Assembly (NCBI GenBank): GCA_025362495.1
Contig: JANYGI010000151.1
Location: forward strand, 62,001-126,000
DNA: 64,000 bases
Reading direction: 5' to 3'
From: Byssovorax sp.
GTDB lineage: Bacteria > Myxococcota_A > Polyangia > Polyangiales > Polyangiaceae
Numbering within the stretch: the first letter of the stretch is position 1; every line of letters begins with the position of its first letter. A model generated the notes under the pieces. That model saw only the letters and a program-made list of their open reading frames with translations. It ran no database searches and had not been told where the DNA came from. The position numbers were made by a program, and so were the translations under genes. Shown piece by piece: positions 8,196 to 16,479 of the stretch.

Positions 8196-9606
8196 CGAGC
8201 GCGCCCTCGCCGGGCGCCGCGGCGCGCAGCTCGACCGTGAAGCGACACCCCTCGCCCGGCGCGCTCTCGACGGTGATTGTGCCGCTCATCGACTCGACCA
8301 GGTGCTTGACGATCGAAAGGCCGAGGCCCGTCCCGCCGCGCTCGCGCGAGCGCCCGGCGTCGACGCGATAGAAGCGCTCGAAGAGCCGCGGCAGGTGCTC
8401 GGCGGCCACGCCGGGGCCGTCGTCCGTCACCACGAAGCGCACGCGATCCCCTTGCCGTGCGCCCTCGATCCGCACGACGCCGCCGGCCCTTCCGTACTTC
8501 AGCGCGTTGTCGACGAGGTTCTTCACCACCTGCTCGATCCCGTCGGGATCGCCCTCGGCGACCGCTGCCGGATCGATGGTCATGCGCACCGTGATGCCGG
8601 CCGCGGCGGCGCGCTCGCGCAGCGTCTCGACGACGTGGGCCGCGATCGCGGCGAGCCGCACCGCCTCGCGCCGCGTCTCGTCGGGCGGTCGCGCCTCGAG
8701 CTCGGAGAGCAGCAGGAGCCGCTCGATCAGCACCCCGAGGCGGCGCGCGTGACGGTGGATAATCTCGACGAATCGCCTGGATTTCTCGGCGTCCACGCCG
8801 CTGTCGAGCAGCGTCTCGGCGTAGCCCTGGATCGCGGTCACCGGCGTACGCAGCTCGTGGGACACGTTGGCCACAAAGTCCTTGCGCGTCGTCTCCAGCT
8901 TGCGGATCTGGGTCATGTCGCGCTGGAGGGCGGAGGCGAGCGAGCCGAGGGCGCGCGCGAGGACGCCGAAATCGTCGGGCGACTCCGGCGCGACGAACGC
9001 CGCGTAGTCGCCCTGCGCGATGCGGGTCGCGGCGGCCATCATCACGCGCAGCGGCCGCGCCGCGACGCGCGAGGCGACGACGCCGAGGCCAATCGCCGCG
9101 GCGACCGCGAGCCCCGCTGCGAAGAGCAAGCGTCGGCGCAGGTGGCTCACGGTCTCTTCGATCCCCGAGAGCGGCATCGCGAGGCGCAGCACCAGCCCGT
9201 CGCCCGCGGGCAGGGCGACGTAGCGCATCGCTTGCGATCCATCGGCTGCGCGCCGCGTCGCGCGCCCGATCCCCGAGGCCCGCGCCGCGGCGATCTCCGG
9301 CGCAAATTTGCCGTCGAACGAAGCCTCGCCGGCCTCCGAACCGCCGAGCGTGTTGCCCTCGCGATCGACGATGGTCACGCCCGCGCCGACCACGGCCGCG
9401 AGCCGCCCGGCCAGCTTTTCGGGGTGTCGCCCCGCGGTCACCCACTGCGCGGCGCCGACGGCCTGGAGCTCGAGCCGCCGATCGAGATCCGCCGCGAGGT
9501 CCGCGCCGAGCGAGCGGTCGAGATCGAAGAGCGCGATCAGCACCACGGCCGCGACGACGGCGACGTGGCTCGCGAGGAGCTTGGCGCGGAAGGTCAGGTG
9601 GATCAT
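8185..9606 (-). CDS. Sensor histidine kinase, PhoR-like
   Basis: A 473-residue membrane kinase. Membrane spans near residues 9-27 and 160-180 flank a periplasmic sensor of about 130 residues. A HAMP linker (about 180-232) leads to the H-box VSHELRTP with His250, then ATPase N-box NLVDNALKYG and G-boxes DDGPGV and GGTGLGLSI. It lies 4 bases downstream of a PhoB-like regulator and is surely its partner. PhoR is the nearest classic relative by layout, but no pst or phoU genes are in view, so the signal (phosphate or other) is unproven. Its 3' end overlaps the cyanophycin operon tail. Confidence 0.9.
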   Translation of the reverse strand: MIHLTFRAKLLASHVAVVAAVVLIALFDLDRSLGADLAADLDRRLELQAVGAAQWVTAGRHPEKLAGRLAAVVGAGVTIVDREGNTLGGSEAGEASFDGKFAPEIAAARASGIGRATRRAADGSQAMRYVALPAGDGLVLRLAMPLSGIEETVSHLRRRLLFAAGLAVAAAIGLGVVASRVAARPLRVMMAAATRIAQGDYAAFVAPESPDDFGVLARALGSLASALQRDMTQIRKLETTRKDFVANVSHELRTPVTAIQGYAETLLDSGVDAEKSRRFVEIIHRHARRLGVLIERLLLLSELEARPPDETRREAVRLAAIAAHVVETLRERAAAAGITVRMTIDPAAVAEGDPDGIEQVVKNLVDNALKYGRAGGVVRIEGARQGDRVRFVVTDDGPGVAAEHLPRLFERFYRVDAGRSRERGGTGLGLSIVKHLVESMSGTITVESAPGEGCRFTVELRAAAPGEGALVRA

Positions 9607-9610
9607 CGCG

Positions 9611-10336
9611 TCAGCGCTCGCGCAGGCGGTAGCCGAAGCCGTGCACCGTCTCGATCACGTCGCCCTGCGCGCCGAGCTTCTCGCGCAGTCGCCGCACGTG
9701 GGTGTCGACGGTCCGCGTGGTGATGTCCGCCGTGATCCCCCAGACCTCGTGGAGGAGCTCGGCCCGGGTGAAGACCCGGCCCGGGTGCTCGATCAGGAGC
9801 GAGATCAGCTTGTATTCCAGGGGTCGCAGCCCGATCTCGGCGCGGCCCCCGTACACGTGGTGGCGCACCGGATCGATCGAGAGATCACCCCAGGTGAGGC
9901 GTCGCCCCGCGTCGACCGAGCCACGCGCGGCGAGCCGCTCGCCCGCGCGACGCGAGAGCGCGCGCACCCGGAGCACGACCTCGCGCACGCTGAACGGCTT
10001 GACCACGTAGTCGTCGGCGCCGACCTCGAGCCCGAGGACCCGCGAGTCCTCGTCGCCGCGCGCCGTGAGCATCAGGATCGCCACGTCGGCGTTGACGGAT
10101 CCAGCTCGGATCCGACGGCAAACCTCGGTCCCGTCGAGATCCGGGAGCATCACATCGAGGACGATCACCGCGGGCGCGAAGGTCGCGGCGAGCGCGAGGC
10201 CCTGGGCGGCGGTGGAGGCGGACTCCGGGGAGAGGCCCGCCTCGCGGAGGTTGAAGAGCAGCAGCTCGCAGAGATCGGGCTCGTCGTCGATGACGAGGAC
10301 GCGCTCGGCGCCGGGGGCGGAGGGAGAAGCGAGCAT
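9611..10336 (-). CDS. OmpR/PhoB-family response regulator
   Basis: A 241-residue regulator. The receiver domain has acidic residues in VIDDEPD, phosphorylation site Asp61 in VLDVMLPDLDG, the conserved Thr in MLTARG, and Lys in VVKPFS. The C-terminal winged helix carries RPLEYKLISLL and the recognition region RTVDTHVRRLREKL ending in VHGFGYRL, all typical of PhoB/OmpR. I chose the ATG at 10336, which gives the usual short lead-in to VLVIDDEP; an open frame extends 35 residues upstream without family character. It forms a two-gene operon with the kinase that follows. Confidence 0.9.
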   Translation of the reverse strand: MLASPSAPGAERVLVIDDEPDLCELLLFNLREAGLSPESASTAAQGLALAATFAPAVIVLDVMLPDLDGTEVCRRIRAGSVNADVAILMLTARGDEDSRVLGLEVGADDYVVKPFSVREVVLRVRALSRRAGERLAARGSVDAGRRLTWGDLSIDPVRHHVYGGRAEIGLRPLEYKLISLLIEHPGRVFTRAELLHEVWGITADITTRTVDTHVRRLREKLGAQGDVIETVHGFGYRLRER

Positions 10337-10690
10337 GGCCCGCGAGGGTATCTCAGGCCGGATGCGCGGATCCTCGGTTGAGCGATCCCCGTTCAGATCC
10401 AGCCGCGGATCTCGCGGTGGGCAGCGATGGCTTCTATGCACCCTGCCTTGACGAACATCACCGCATCTGCGGAATCGACCATCCGGAGCAGCGCGACAAA
10501 AATCAAAATCTCCGAGTCCTCGCGTCCCTTGCGCCCTTGCGGTTTTCCCGCTCCGTGTTCGAGGATCGTGAACGGCGCTTCAGTCGACGACCAGCGCGCT
10601 CTACTCCCGATTCGGTCCGGTCATATCGCGAGGCCTTCCCGATCGATGTCCAGCGCGATGAGCCGCTCCCGCGCACGAACGGAATCGAGA
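10337..10690. other. Non-coding stretch between regulator and EXORDIUM-like gene
   Basis: These 354 bases lie between the start of the PhoB-like gene and the end of the next minus-strand gene. Open frames crossing them show no family features. They hold a short 9-base-periodic GCGYCCYT-type element at 10518-10548. They should also contain the promoter of the two-component operon, but I see no convincing -35/-10 pair. Confidence 0.5.
10518..10548. repeat. Short 9-base-periodic element
   Basis: On the minus strand the bases read as successive variants of CGCAAGGG with 9-base spacing, flanked by an AAAACC start. Elements of this look (AACCGCAAAGGCGCAAAGG-like) recur between genes in many bacteria, from general knowledge; function unknown. 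Confidence 0.45.
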
Positions 10691-12055
10691 TCAGCGCGCG
10701 TCCCAGTGGAGCATCTCCCACGCTCCGATCGACGTCCGGTTGGCGATGAGCGAGCTCTGGCCGGCGTTCTCCGCGGTGACGTATTTCCCGTTGGCGGCAG
10801 ACTGGAGGGCAAAGTAGCCGTTGCCGAGATCGATGTATTTGAACGTCTCCCAGGCTCCGACCGCGGCTCGGTTGGCGATGAGCGGGCTCGCGCCGGCATT
10901 GTCCGCGCAGACGTACTGGCCGTTGATGAGCGCCTTGATAGCGACGTTGCCGCCGCCCAGGTCGACGAGCTGGAATTTCTCCCAGGCTCCCACGGCGTCG
11001 CGATTGGCAATAAGCGCGCTCGTGCCGGCGTTCTCGGCCGTGATGTAGCGCAGGTCGGCGAGCGCGTTGATCGACACCGGGGCCCCGAACGGGACCGCCG
11101 GATCGTAGCTGAGGGCGCAGTGCCCGCCGCCGTCGTTCAGCCAGTTCTGCTGGATCAGGTAATCCCGGCCGCCGAGCTTCATGTTGGCCTTGCCCCCGTT
11201 GGAGGTGGTGTATTGCGCGCCGAAATTCCAGGCGCACTTGTCGGCGTTCTCGCCGCTGGCGTCGCCCCAGGCGTTGAGCTCGGGATCGGTGGCCGTCTCT
11301 TCGAGCTCGTGCGTCATGACCGAGATCATGTCGTCCGCGCCGGCGTTCCCGTTGGGGGTCGTCCCGAGGCCACCGCACGAGCCCCCGCACTTGTTCGCGT
11401 TCCCCACGAAGGCGTACTTGATCTTCGCGCCGGCGATGCTGGCGTAGGTGTGCCAGCCGCAGTATTGCGAGCAGAAGCCGTCCTTCGCCACGTCCGTCGA
11501 GGTGAGGACGAAATAGACGCCCTTCGCGTCGACCGGCAACTGGCCGCCGTTGATGGCGCCGGCGACGATGGTCTGGATGTCTCCATCGTTGAGCGAGGCG
11601 CCGCGCGAGTAGGCGTCCGACGTGGCCCCCGCGTAATTGACCACGTTCTTGACGAAGTTCCCGGAGCTGTCCGGGTAGCTCGTGTTGATGTTGAAGTACG
11701 GCGACTGGCCGACGTGAGATGCCCAGTCCGGGAAGATGGTGGTGGCCGAGTCGTTCGCCCAGTTGCCGTACCAGATGAAGTAGATGTTCACGCCGGAGGC
11801 CATGACCGGACCACCGCCGTAGCCGATACCGTTGCTGGTGCCCGCAGAGACCGAGGCCGACTTCTCGCTCGCCTGGGCCGGCGCAGGAGGCGAGACGAGG
11901 GTGCCGCCGCCTCGCCCGCTGGGCTTCCCGACGGCGGTGATCTCGTCGTACTGACGGTCCGTGGCGCCCTCGCTCGACTCTGGAGCTACCACACAGGCCA
12001 TTGCCAGCATACCCATCGTCACGGGGAGCGCGGCGAAAATAACGAGCTGCTTCAT
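10691..12055 (-). CDS. EXORDIUM/phosphate-induced-protein-like lipoprotein with beta-trefoil-like repeats
   Basis: 454 residues from ATG at 12055. A lipoprotein signal ends at LAMAC with Cys21. Residues about 75-320 match the plant EXORDIUM (phosphate-induced protein 1) family: IYFIWYGNW, GVYFVLTSTDVAKDGFC, GWHTY, KYAFVGNA, GADDMISVMTHELEE, ATDPELNAW. The HELEE at 249-253 followed by TDP looks like a metal-binding, peptidase-type motif, HExxE instead of HExxH. Residues about 336-454 form three repeats of about 40 residues with YVTAENAG and SLIANRxxxGAWE, like fascin or ricin-type beta-trefoils, probably binding carbohydrate. Upstream frame extension of 63 residues lacks signal character. Role in cell-surface or polysaccharide contact is inference. 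Confidence 0.8.
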   Translation of the reverse strand: MKQLVIFAALPVTMGMLAMACVVAPESSEGATDRQYDEITAVGKPSGRGGGTLVSPPAPAQASEKSASVSAGTSNGIGYGGGPVMASGVNIYFIWYGNWANDSATTIFPDWASHVGQSPYFNINTSYPDSSGNFVKNVVNYAGATSDAYSRGASLNDGDIQTIVAGAINGGQLPVDAKGVYFVLTSTDVAKDGFCSQYCGWHTYASIAGAKIKYAFVGNANKCGGSCGGLGTTPNGNAGADDMISVMTHELEETATDPELNAWGDASGENADKCAWNFGAQYTTSNGGKANMKLGGRDYLIQQNWLNDGGGHCALSYDPAVPFGAPVSINALADLRYITAENAGTSALIANRDAVGAWEKFQLVDLGGGNVAIKALINGQYVCADNAGASPLIANRAAVGAWETFKYIDLGNGYFALQSAANGKYVTAENAGQSSLIANRTSIGAWEMLHWDAR

Positions 12056-12609
12056 GGTCGCTTGTTCTCGGGAGAGGAAAGAGGATGAGCCGCGCGCCGT
12101 GCGCCCGCGGCATGCCCCGAAGAGCAACCCCCATGCCGCCGGGAGCAAGAGAAGAGAAGCTCTCCGCGACGAGCGCATCGAGGGCCAGTATCGAAGGTCA
12201 TGACGAGAATCTTGAAGCGTGGCTGTCGTACGATCCGACACCACGGCAGGTATTCGCGCTCACGGTAGATGCGTGGCGCGAGCCGCGGCCCGGCCGGGTG
12301 ATCGCGCGGATCGCGGGGGTGATCCCCGGGATCACACCCGCGAGGCGGCGCGGGATCGCGGACAGAGGAGCCACCTCCTGGCTTCGATCTCCGCCGCACC
12401 GATCGCGCCGTGGCGACTCTACCCATCATGGTCCCGCGCGTCGTCGGGGCACGACAGCGTCGCGGTCGCGGCCGTCCGAGGCAGCGTGCTCGACGTCATG
12501 GGAACGGCGTTATCACCCGGGCGCCTCGCGAGGATAGCGCGAGCACGTCGAGCCGGTGACGCGAGGCTTGACAGGGGCCTGGATCCTGGCGCCTCCTTGC
12601 CACGCGCCC
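12056..12609. other. Long non-coding region upstream of the EXORDIUM-like gene
   Basis: 554 bases between divergent genes. Open frames here are G+C shadows without recognisable motifs. The region carries an inverted-repeat cluster at 12296-12340 and presumably promoters for both flanking genes. No clear sigma70 boxes were found. Confidence 0.5.
12296..12340. repeat. Inverted repeat cluster, GGGTGATC half-sites
   Basis: Arms 12314-12325 (CGGGGGTGATCC) and 12329-12340 (GGATCACACCCG) pair with one mismatch around 3 bases. A further GGGTGATC half-site lies at 12296-12303. A near copy stands at 15217-15244. An operator-like site or a REP-type palindrome are both possible. Confidence 0.5.
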
Positions 12610-13074
12610 ATGCCCCAGGACCTGCGGGTCTTCGTGATCACCAAGAAGGGCACCCGGCTCGAGATTACACCGGACGTGCTCGATACGTATGGAACGCTGT
12701 ACGCCGACGTTCACTACGTCGTCGAGCTCACTCCGGCCGCCGGGGGCGAGCTGACGCAGGTGAAGGTGCAGTGGATCCACATCCGCGACACGTTCACGCA
12801 GTTCGCGCTCGACAAGGTCTTCAACGCGTTCGCGGCCACCGGCAAGGATCCGGTGATCACGCGGAAGAACCCAAAAATCCTGGTCGTCGACTACGCGACA
12901 CCGCAGAAGACCGCGGTGGAGATCACCTTCACGGCGACCGACGCGGTGAACCTCGCCAAGAGCGGCCTCGAAGCCCACCACTCGTATCTCTGGCCGCGCC
13001 TGCACATGACGGGTACGGGGCTCGCCGACGTGCAGTTCGACGTGAAGACGCGCGGTATCGGGTATTTCGGGTGA
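12610..13074 (+). CDS. Hypothetical protein, cytoplasmic
   Basis: A 154-residue protein with no family I recognise. It alternates beta-like stretches (LRVFVITKKGTRLEI, HYVVELTP, KILVVDYA, VEITFTA), suggesting a beta-rich fold. No signal peptide or membrane span. I start it at ATG 12610; 18 more residues could be added upstream but they read like translated non-coding sequence. The stop overlaps the GTG of the following lipoprotein gene (GTGA), so the two are co-translated. Confidence 0.6.
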   Translation: MPQDLRVFVITKKGTRLEITPDVLDTYGTLYADVHYVVELTPAAGGELTQVKVQWIHIRDTFTQFALDKVFNAFAATGKDPVITRKNPKILVVDYATPQKTAVEITFTATDAVNLAKSGLEAHHSYLWPRLHMTGTGLADVQFDVKTRGIGYFG

Positions 13075-13634
13075 AGGCTCGCTTGCTCGCCGCGACGACG
13101 GCGCTGCTCGTCGTGTCGTGTCGGCGCCCCGAGGCGCCGACGCGCGCGGCGCCCACGACCGCGGCGAGCTTGCCTCCGCCGCTCACGGCCGCGGCGAGCG
13201 TGCCTCCGCCGCCCACGACCGCGGCGAGCGTGCCTGTGCCCGCAGCTCCGGCGAGCGCGGCGGCCGAGCCCGCGGCGAGCGATCCGGTGGTGATGGAGCT
13301 GCGCAAGGCGATGCCCGAAACGTCGGTGTCGCTCACGGCGAGCGGCCGAGTCACGCGGGTGATCGCGTCGCCCTTCGAGGAGGAGGAGCGCGCGACGGGG
13401 CGGGTGTCGCCCGCGAGCGTCGAGGCGCTGCACCAGGCGCTGCGGGCCGGGCGCCTGTGCGAGCTCGCGCCGAAGCAACGCGAGAGCGCGCCGAGCTACA
13501 CGGTCGACGCGCGGTTCCCCGACGTGACCTGCGTGATCGAGCTGCCGGATCCCCGCTGGGAGAAGGGCCCTGTCGCGAAGAAAATCATCGACGCCGCCCG
13601 CCGGATCGAGGCCGAGGCGTTCCCCGGGCGCTGA
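13071..13634 (+). CDS. Hypothetical lipoprotein
   Basis: 187 residues from a GTG overlapping the previous stop. The N-terminus MKARLLAATTALLVVSC is a clear lipobox with Cys17. Residues 20-70 are a low-complexity Ala/Pro/Thr spacer built from repeated TTAASVPPP-like units. A globular domain of about 110 residues follows with two Cys (RLCEL, VTCVIEL) that could form a disulfide. Function unknown. The DNA repeats behind the spacer (about 13155-13235) make the region prone to length change. Confidence 0.65.
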   Translation: MKARLLAATTALLVVSCRRPEAPTRAAPTTAASLPPPLTAAASVPPPPTTAASVPVPAAPASAAAEPAASDPVVMELRKAMPETSVSLTASGRVTRVIASPFEEEERATGRVSPASVEALHQALRAGRLCELAPKQRESAPSYTVDARFPDVTCVIELPDPRWEKGPVAKKIIDAARRIEAEAFPGR

Positions 13635-13659
13635 TCGACGCGGCGACGATGGCCTGTTC

Positions 13660-15087
13660 TCACGGAGCGCAGACTGCGGGCCTCGCCTCGGGAGCCCACC
13701 AGTTGCCGGACATGACGACCATCGACATGAGCTGGATCGTGTCCTCGTAGTAGCCTTCGGACGGGGCCGCCGCGATCGTCGTCCAGAGCTTGTTGAGCCA
13801 GGGCTTGTGGGCGCCGTCCGCCATCGCCGCCACGCCGAACGGCGCCGCGAAGGCCATGGTGAGGTAGTCCGAGCCCGCGCTCGGCGCGCCGTTCAGCTTG
13901 TAGCCGGCGCGGATCTTGGCCGGATCGCCGCCCGTGGCGCCCTCGATCCACGCCGTCAGCGCCAGGGCCTCCGTCTTCGGCCGCGCGTCGCCCGAGACGA
14001 GAAAATCGGTGCCGATCCGCCAGGGATCGCGGCAAGCATTGTAGTCGTAGGCGCCATCGTTGGCGCTCTCCAGGAAATTCGCCGGAGCGGGCTTGGGCGC
14101 CGTGAGCGGGCTGGTGATGAAGTCGGGGAGCAGGCCTTTGCCGGGGCTGTAGCTCGCGCGCATCGTCGCGATGAGCTGGTAGGTGCTGTCGGTGAGGCCG
14201 GCCCAGCTCGCCGAGCCGGAGGCCGCGCCGAAGCTGCGAAAGTGATCGGTGATGAAGTCCGACGATCGCGTCGAGTCGTGCTTGGCGTCGCCGGCCGCCG
14301 CCCAGTCGCCGAGCAAGACGTACCCCTTCGTGGCGTCGAGCGTGAAGGCGGAGATGGCCTTGATGACCTTGAGTCCCTCGGCCTTGTAGTTGATGGCGTC
14401 GCAGCTGCCCCACTGCTTGTCGGCGAGGAGGAGCGCGAAGGCGATGTCGAGATCCCCGTCGGAGGCGCTGTCCTGGCCCTGGGCGTCGGCGCACGTCGTG
14501 TCCTGATACCAGGCCATGAGGTCCGCCGACGACGAGCTCGGGTGATCGCGAAAGTAGCGATAAAGCCCGTCGAAATGCGCCCTGGCGTCGGGATCGTGGC
14601 CGGCCATGATCGCCGACAGGACCATGCCATAGCCGTGCCCCTCGGAGACGGTGAGGTTGCCCGCCTCGGTCTTGGTCTCGACGTAATACCGATCGGTCCC
14701 GCACCCGGCCTTGAGGTACTTGGCCTTCCAGTCGTCGTAGGCTTGCCCGGTGAGCTTGTCGAGCTGGGCTTGATTGACCACGTCCGGCAGGACGGAGCCC
14801 GGCGTGTAGGCCACGAGGTGCGAGCCAAAAGGCGTCGTGGGGACCACGATCCCCTGCCCGCTCCCGCTGCTGCTGGCGCCGCTCGTGGTCCCGGTCGCGG
14901 TGCTCGCGCCGCCGCCTTCCCCCGCGCTCGACGTGGTCGACGCGGCGCCGCCCGCGCCGCCCGCGGACGCCGAGCTGTCGCTCGACGAAGCGCCGCTGTC
15001 GGCCGTCGAGCCGGAAGAGGTAGTGGCGGGCGAGGTCGATCCGCACCCGACGAGGAGCGTGGCGAGGAGAAGCGCGGAGGTTCGCAT
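13660..15087 (-). CDS. GH8-family glycoside hydrolase lipoprotein
   Basis: 475 residues. The signal peptide ends in the lipobox LLVGC (Cys15), followed by about 60 residues of Ser/Thr/Gly spacer. From about residue 82 the protein is a glycoside hydrolase family 8 (alpha/alpha)6 barrel. VSEGHGYGM with Glu149 is the family acid region and ASDGDLDIAFALLLA with Asp210/Asp212 is the conserved Asp region. ACRDPWRIGTDF near the C-terminus is also typical. GH8 members act on cellulose, lichenan, chitosan or xylan; I cannot tell which here. It is likely anchored in the outer membrane facing outward and may degrade plant or microbial glycans. Confidence 0.85.
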   Translation of the reverse strand: MRTSALLLATLLVGCGSTSPATTSSGSTADSGASSSDSSASAGGAGGAASTTSSAGEGGGASTATGTTSGASSSGSGQGIVVPTTPFGSHLVAYTPGSVLPDVVNQAQLDKLTGQAYDDWKAKYLKAGCGTDRYYVETKTEAGNLTVSEGHGYGMVLSAIMAGHDPDARAHFDGLYRYFRDHPSSSSADLMAWYQDTTCADAQGQDSASDGDLDIAFALLLADKQWGSCDAINYKAEGLKVIKAISAFTLDATKGYVLLGDWAAAGDAKHDSTRSSDFITDHFRSFGAASGSASWAGLTDSTYQLIATMRASYSPGKGLLPDFITSPLTAPKPAPANFLESANDGAYDYNACRDPWRIGTDFLVSGDARPKTEALALTAWIEGATGGDPAKIRAGYKLNGAPSAGSDYLTMAFAAPFGVAAMADGAHKPWLNKLWTTIAAAPSEGYYEDTIQLMSMVVMSGNWWAPEARPAVCAP

Positions 15088-15216
15088 TGGGCCTTCGTGT
15101 CCTCACGAAGGGAGGATCGGCGCCCAGAAGAGCACGACATGTGCCAGGATACGAGTCACTTTGGAGCGCGTTGCTTCGCGGCTTCGAGGGAGCACGGCGT
15201 GATCGCGCCGGTCGCA

Positions 15217-15244
15217 CCGGGGTGATCCGCGCGATCACCCCCGG
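15217..15244. terminator. GC hairpin CCGGGGTGATC/GATCACCCCCGG
   Basis: Arms 15217-15227 and 15233-15244 pair around CGCGC. It sits 8 bases past the stop of the minus-strand lipoprotein gene, fitting a terminator. It also shares the GGGGTGATC half-site with the cluster near 12320, so it may be a regulatory palindrome upstream of the GH8 gene. Confidence 0.45.
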
Positions 15245-15251
15245 CCCGCCA

Positions 15252-16394
15252 TCACTTCGCGAGCTGCATGAGCTTCGATCCATCGACCCAGTAAAGGTAC
15301 TTCTCGTCGGAAGCCATGCAGCTCGGGAACGGGCTCGGCGGGTTGAGGCCAGTCACGAGCTCGGCGGGGCCGCCCGTCTTCGCCACCTTCATCACGCCCG
15401 AAAAAGTCATGAAGTAGACGCTGGTCGCGTCCACCGTGAAGACGCCGGTGAGGCCGTGGGTGCCGTCGATCACGACGGTGGAACGCCCTCCAGCGGCGCT
15501 GAGGCGGGCCACGACGGCGCCCTGTCCCGGCGCGGGAGCGGTGGAGAAGTACACCGTATCTCCGTCGACCACGATCCCCGAGGCGATGTCGACCTGGAGG
15601 TTGAGATCGGGGCTGATCGGGCCGAGATCGGTCTGCGCATGGGTGGTCTTGTCCGCCTTCACGAGCCCCGTGCCGCCCCAGAAGTAAACGCTCGTCGCGT
15701 CGAGGGCGACGGTGCCAATACCGTAGAGGCCAGTCGCGAACACCTCGGGCTGCTGCGAGGGATCCACCGGCGGCGTCGCGGTCTTCGTGTCGTACACCGC
15801 CGCAGCGGTCGTGTCCGAGCCCGCCGTGAGGTAATAGAGCGTCGCTCCGTCAGCCGCCATGTGCGTGGGCGCTCCGAAGCCCAGCCCCGCAAAGGGGGTG
15901 ATGGCCGACGTGCCATTCTTCTTGCCGCGGGCGACGCCGTCGCCGGAGTCGACGTAAACGTAGGTGTCGTCGACGGCGAGTCCGGTGGGCTTTCCCACCC
16001 AGGCCTTGAACGTGGTGGCCGGTCCACCCGCCTTCGGGACGCTCCGCAGCTCGCTGTTCGTCCAGTAGACGCTCGTCGCGTCGAGGGCGATGGCGCACGC
16101 GGCGCCCGCGCTGCTGGTGTCGAGGGTGACGAGCGCGTGACACGACGAATCAAGGCAAATCTCGCTGGATCCGCACCCGGGCGCGCACGCGCCGGACGTC
16201 GCTCCGCCGGTGCCCGAGGTGGTCGTCGCGCCGGAGTCGCCGCCGCCGGATCCGCCCGCTCCCGTGGTCCCCGCCGACGTCGTCGAGGTCGCGCTCCCGC
16301 TGACGATCGGCTCGACGGCGCTGGGATTGCAGGCAATCGCCAGCGGGAGAGCCGCGGCGCAGGCGAGGAGAGACAAGCAAAGCCGGTGGTTCAT
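15252..16394 (-). CDS. Lipoprotein with beta-propeller-like repeats
   Basis: 380 residues from ATG 16394, which gives a good lipoprotein signal (LACAAALPLAIAC, Cys22). A Thr/Gly/Ser spacer and a small Cys cluster (ACAPGCGSSEICLDSSC) precede repeats such as IALDATSVYWTN, VALDATSVYFWG, FTVDATSVYFMT and ASDEKYLYWVDG. Each is followed by a segment like SVPKAGGPATT. Repeated VDATSVYF blades of about 45-50 residues suggest a 6- to 7-bladed propeller, like many uncharacterised myxobacterial surface lipoproteins. No catalytic residues seen; likely a binding or scaffold protein on the outer surface. Confidence 0.75.
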   Translation of the reverse strand: MNHRLCLSLLACAAALPLAIACNPSAVEPIVSGSATSTTSAGTTGAGGSGGGDSGATTTSGTGGATSGACAPGCGSSEICLDSSCHALVTLDTSSAGAACAIALDATSVYWTNSELRSVPKAGGPATTFKAWVGKPTGLAVDDTYVYVDSGDGVARGKKNGTSAITPFAGLGFGAPTHMAADGATLYYLTAGSDTTAAAVYDTKTATPPVDPSQQPEVFATGLYGIGTVALDATSVYFWGGTGLVKADKTTHAQTDLGPISPDLNLQVDIASGIVVDGDTVYFSTAPAPGQGAVVARLSAAGGRSTVVIDGTHGLTGVFTVDATSVYFMTFSGVMKVAKTGGPAELVTGLNPPSPFPSCMASDEKYLYWVDGSKLMQLAK

Positions 16395-16418
16395 TCGATG
16401 TGCCCTTCGAGGGTGAAG

Positions 16419-16433
16419 CGGGCAGATTGCCCG
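16419..16433. terminator. Short hairpin CGGGCA/TGCCCG
   Basis: A 6-bp perfect stem with loop GAT between the stop at 16480 and the start at 16394 of two minus-strand genes. No T-run on the minus strand; weak terminator candidate. Confidence 0.35.
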
Positions 16434-16479
16434 TCTTTCCCCGAGTGGCCTCGACGCGTCGCCGCGGCTCACGGCGCGG

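Noticed and set aside
12085-12537. Small frames in the 554-base gap
   Set aside because: Basic, low-complexity translations with no start signal; the inverted repeats there argue for non-coding DNA.
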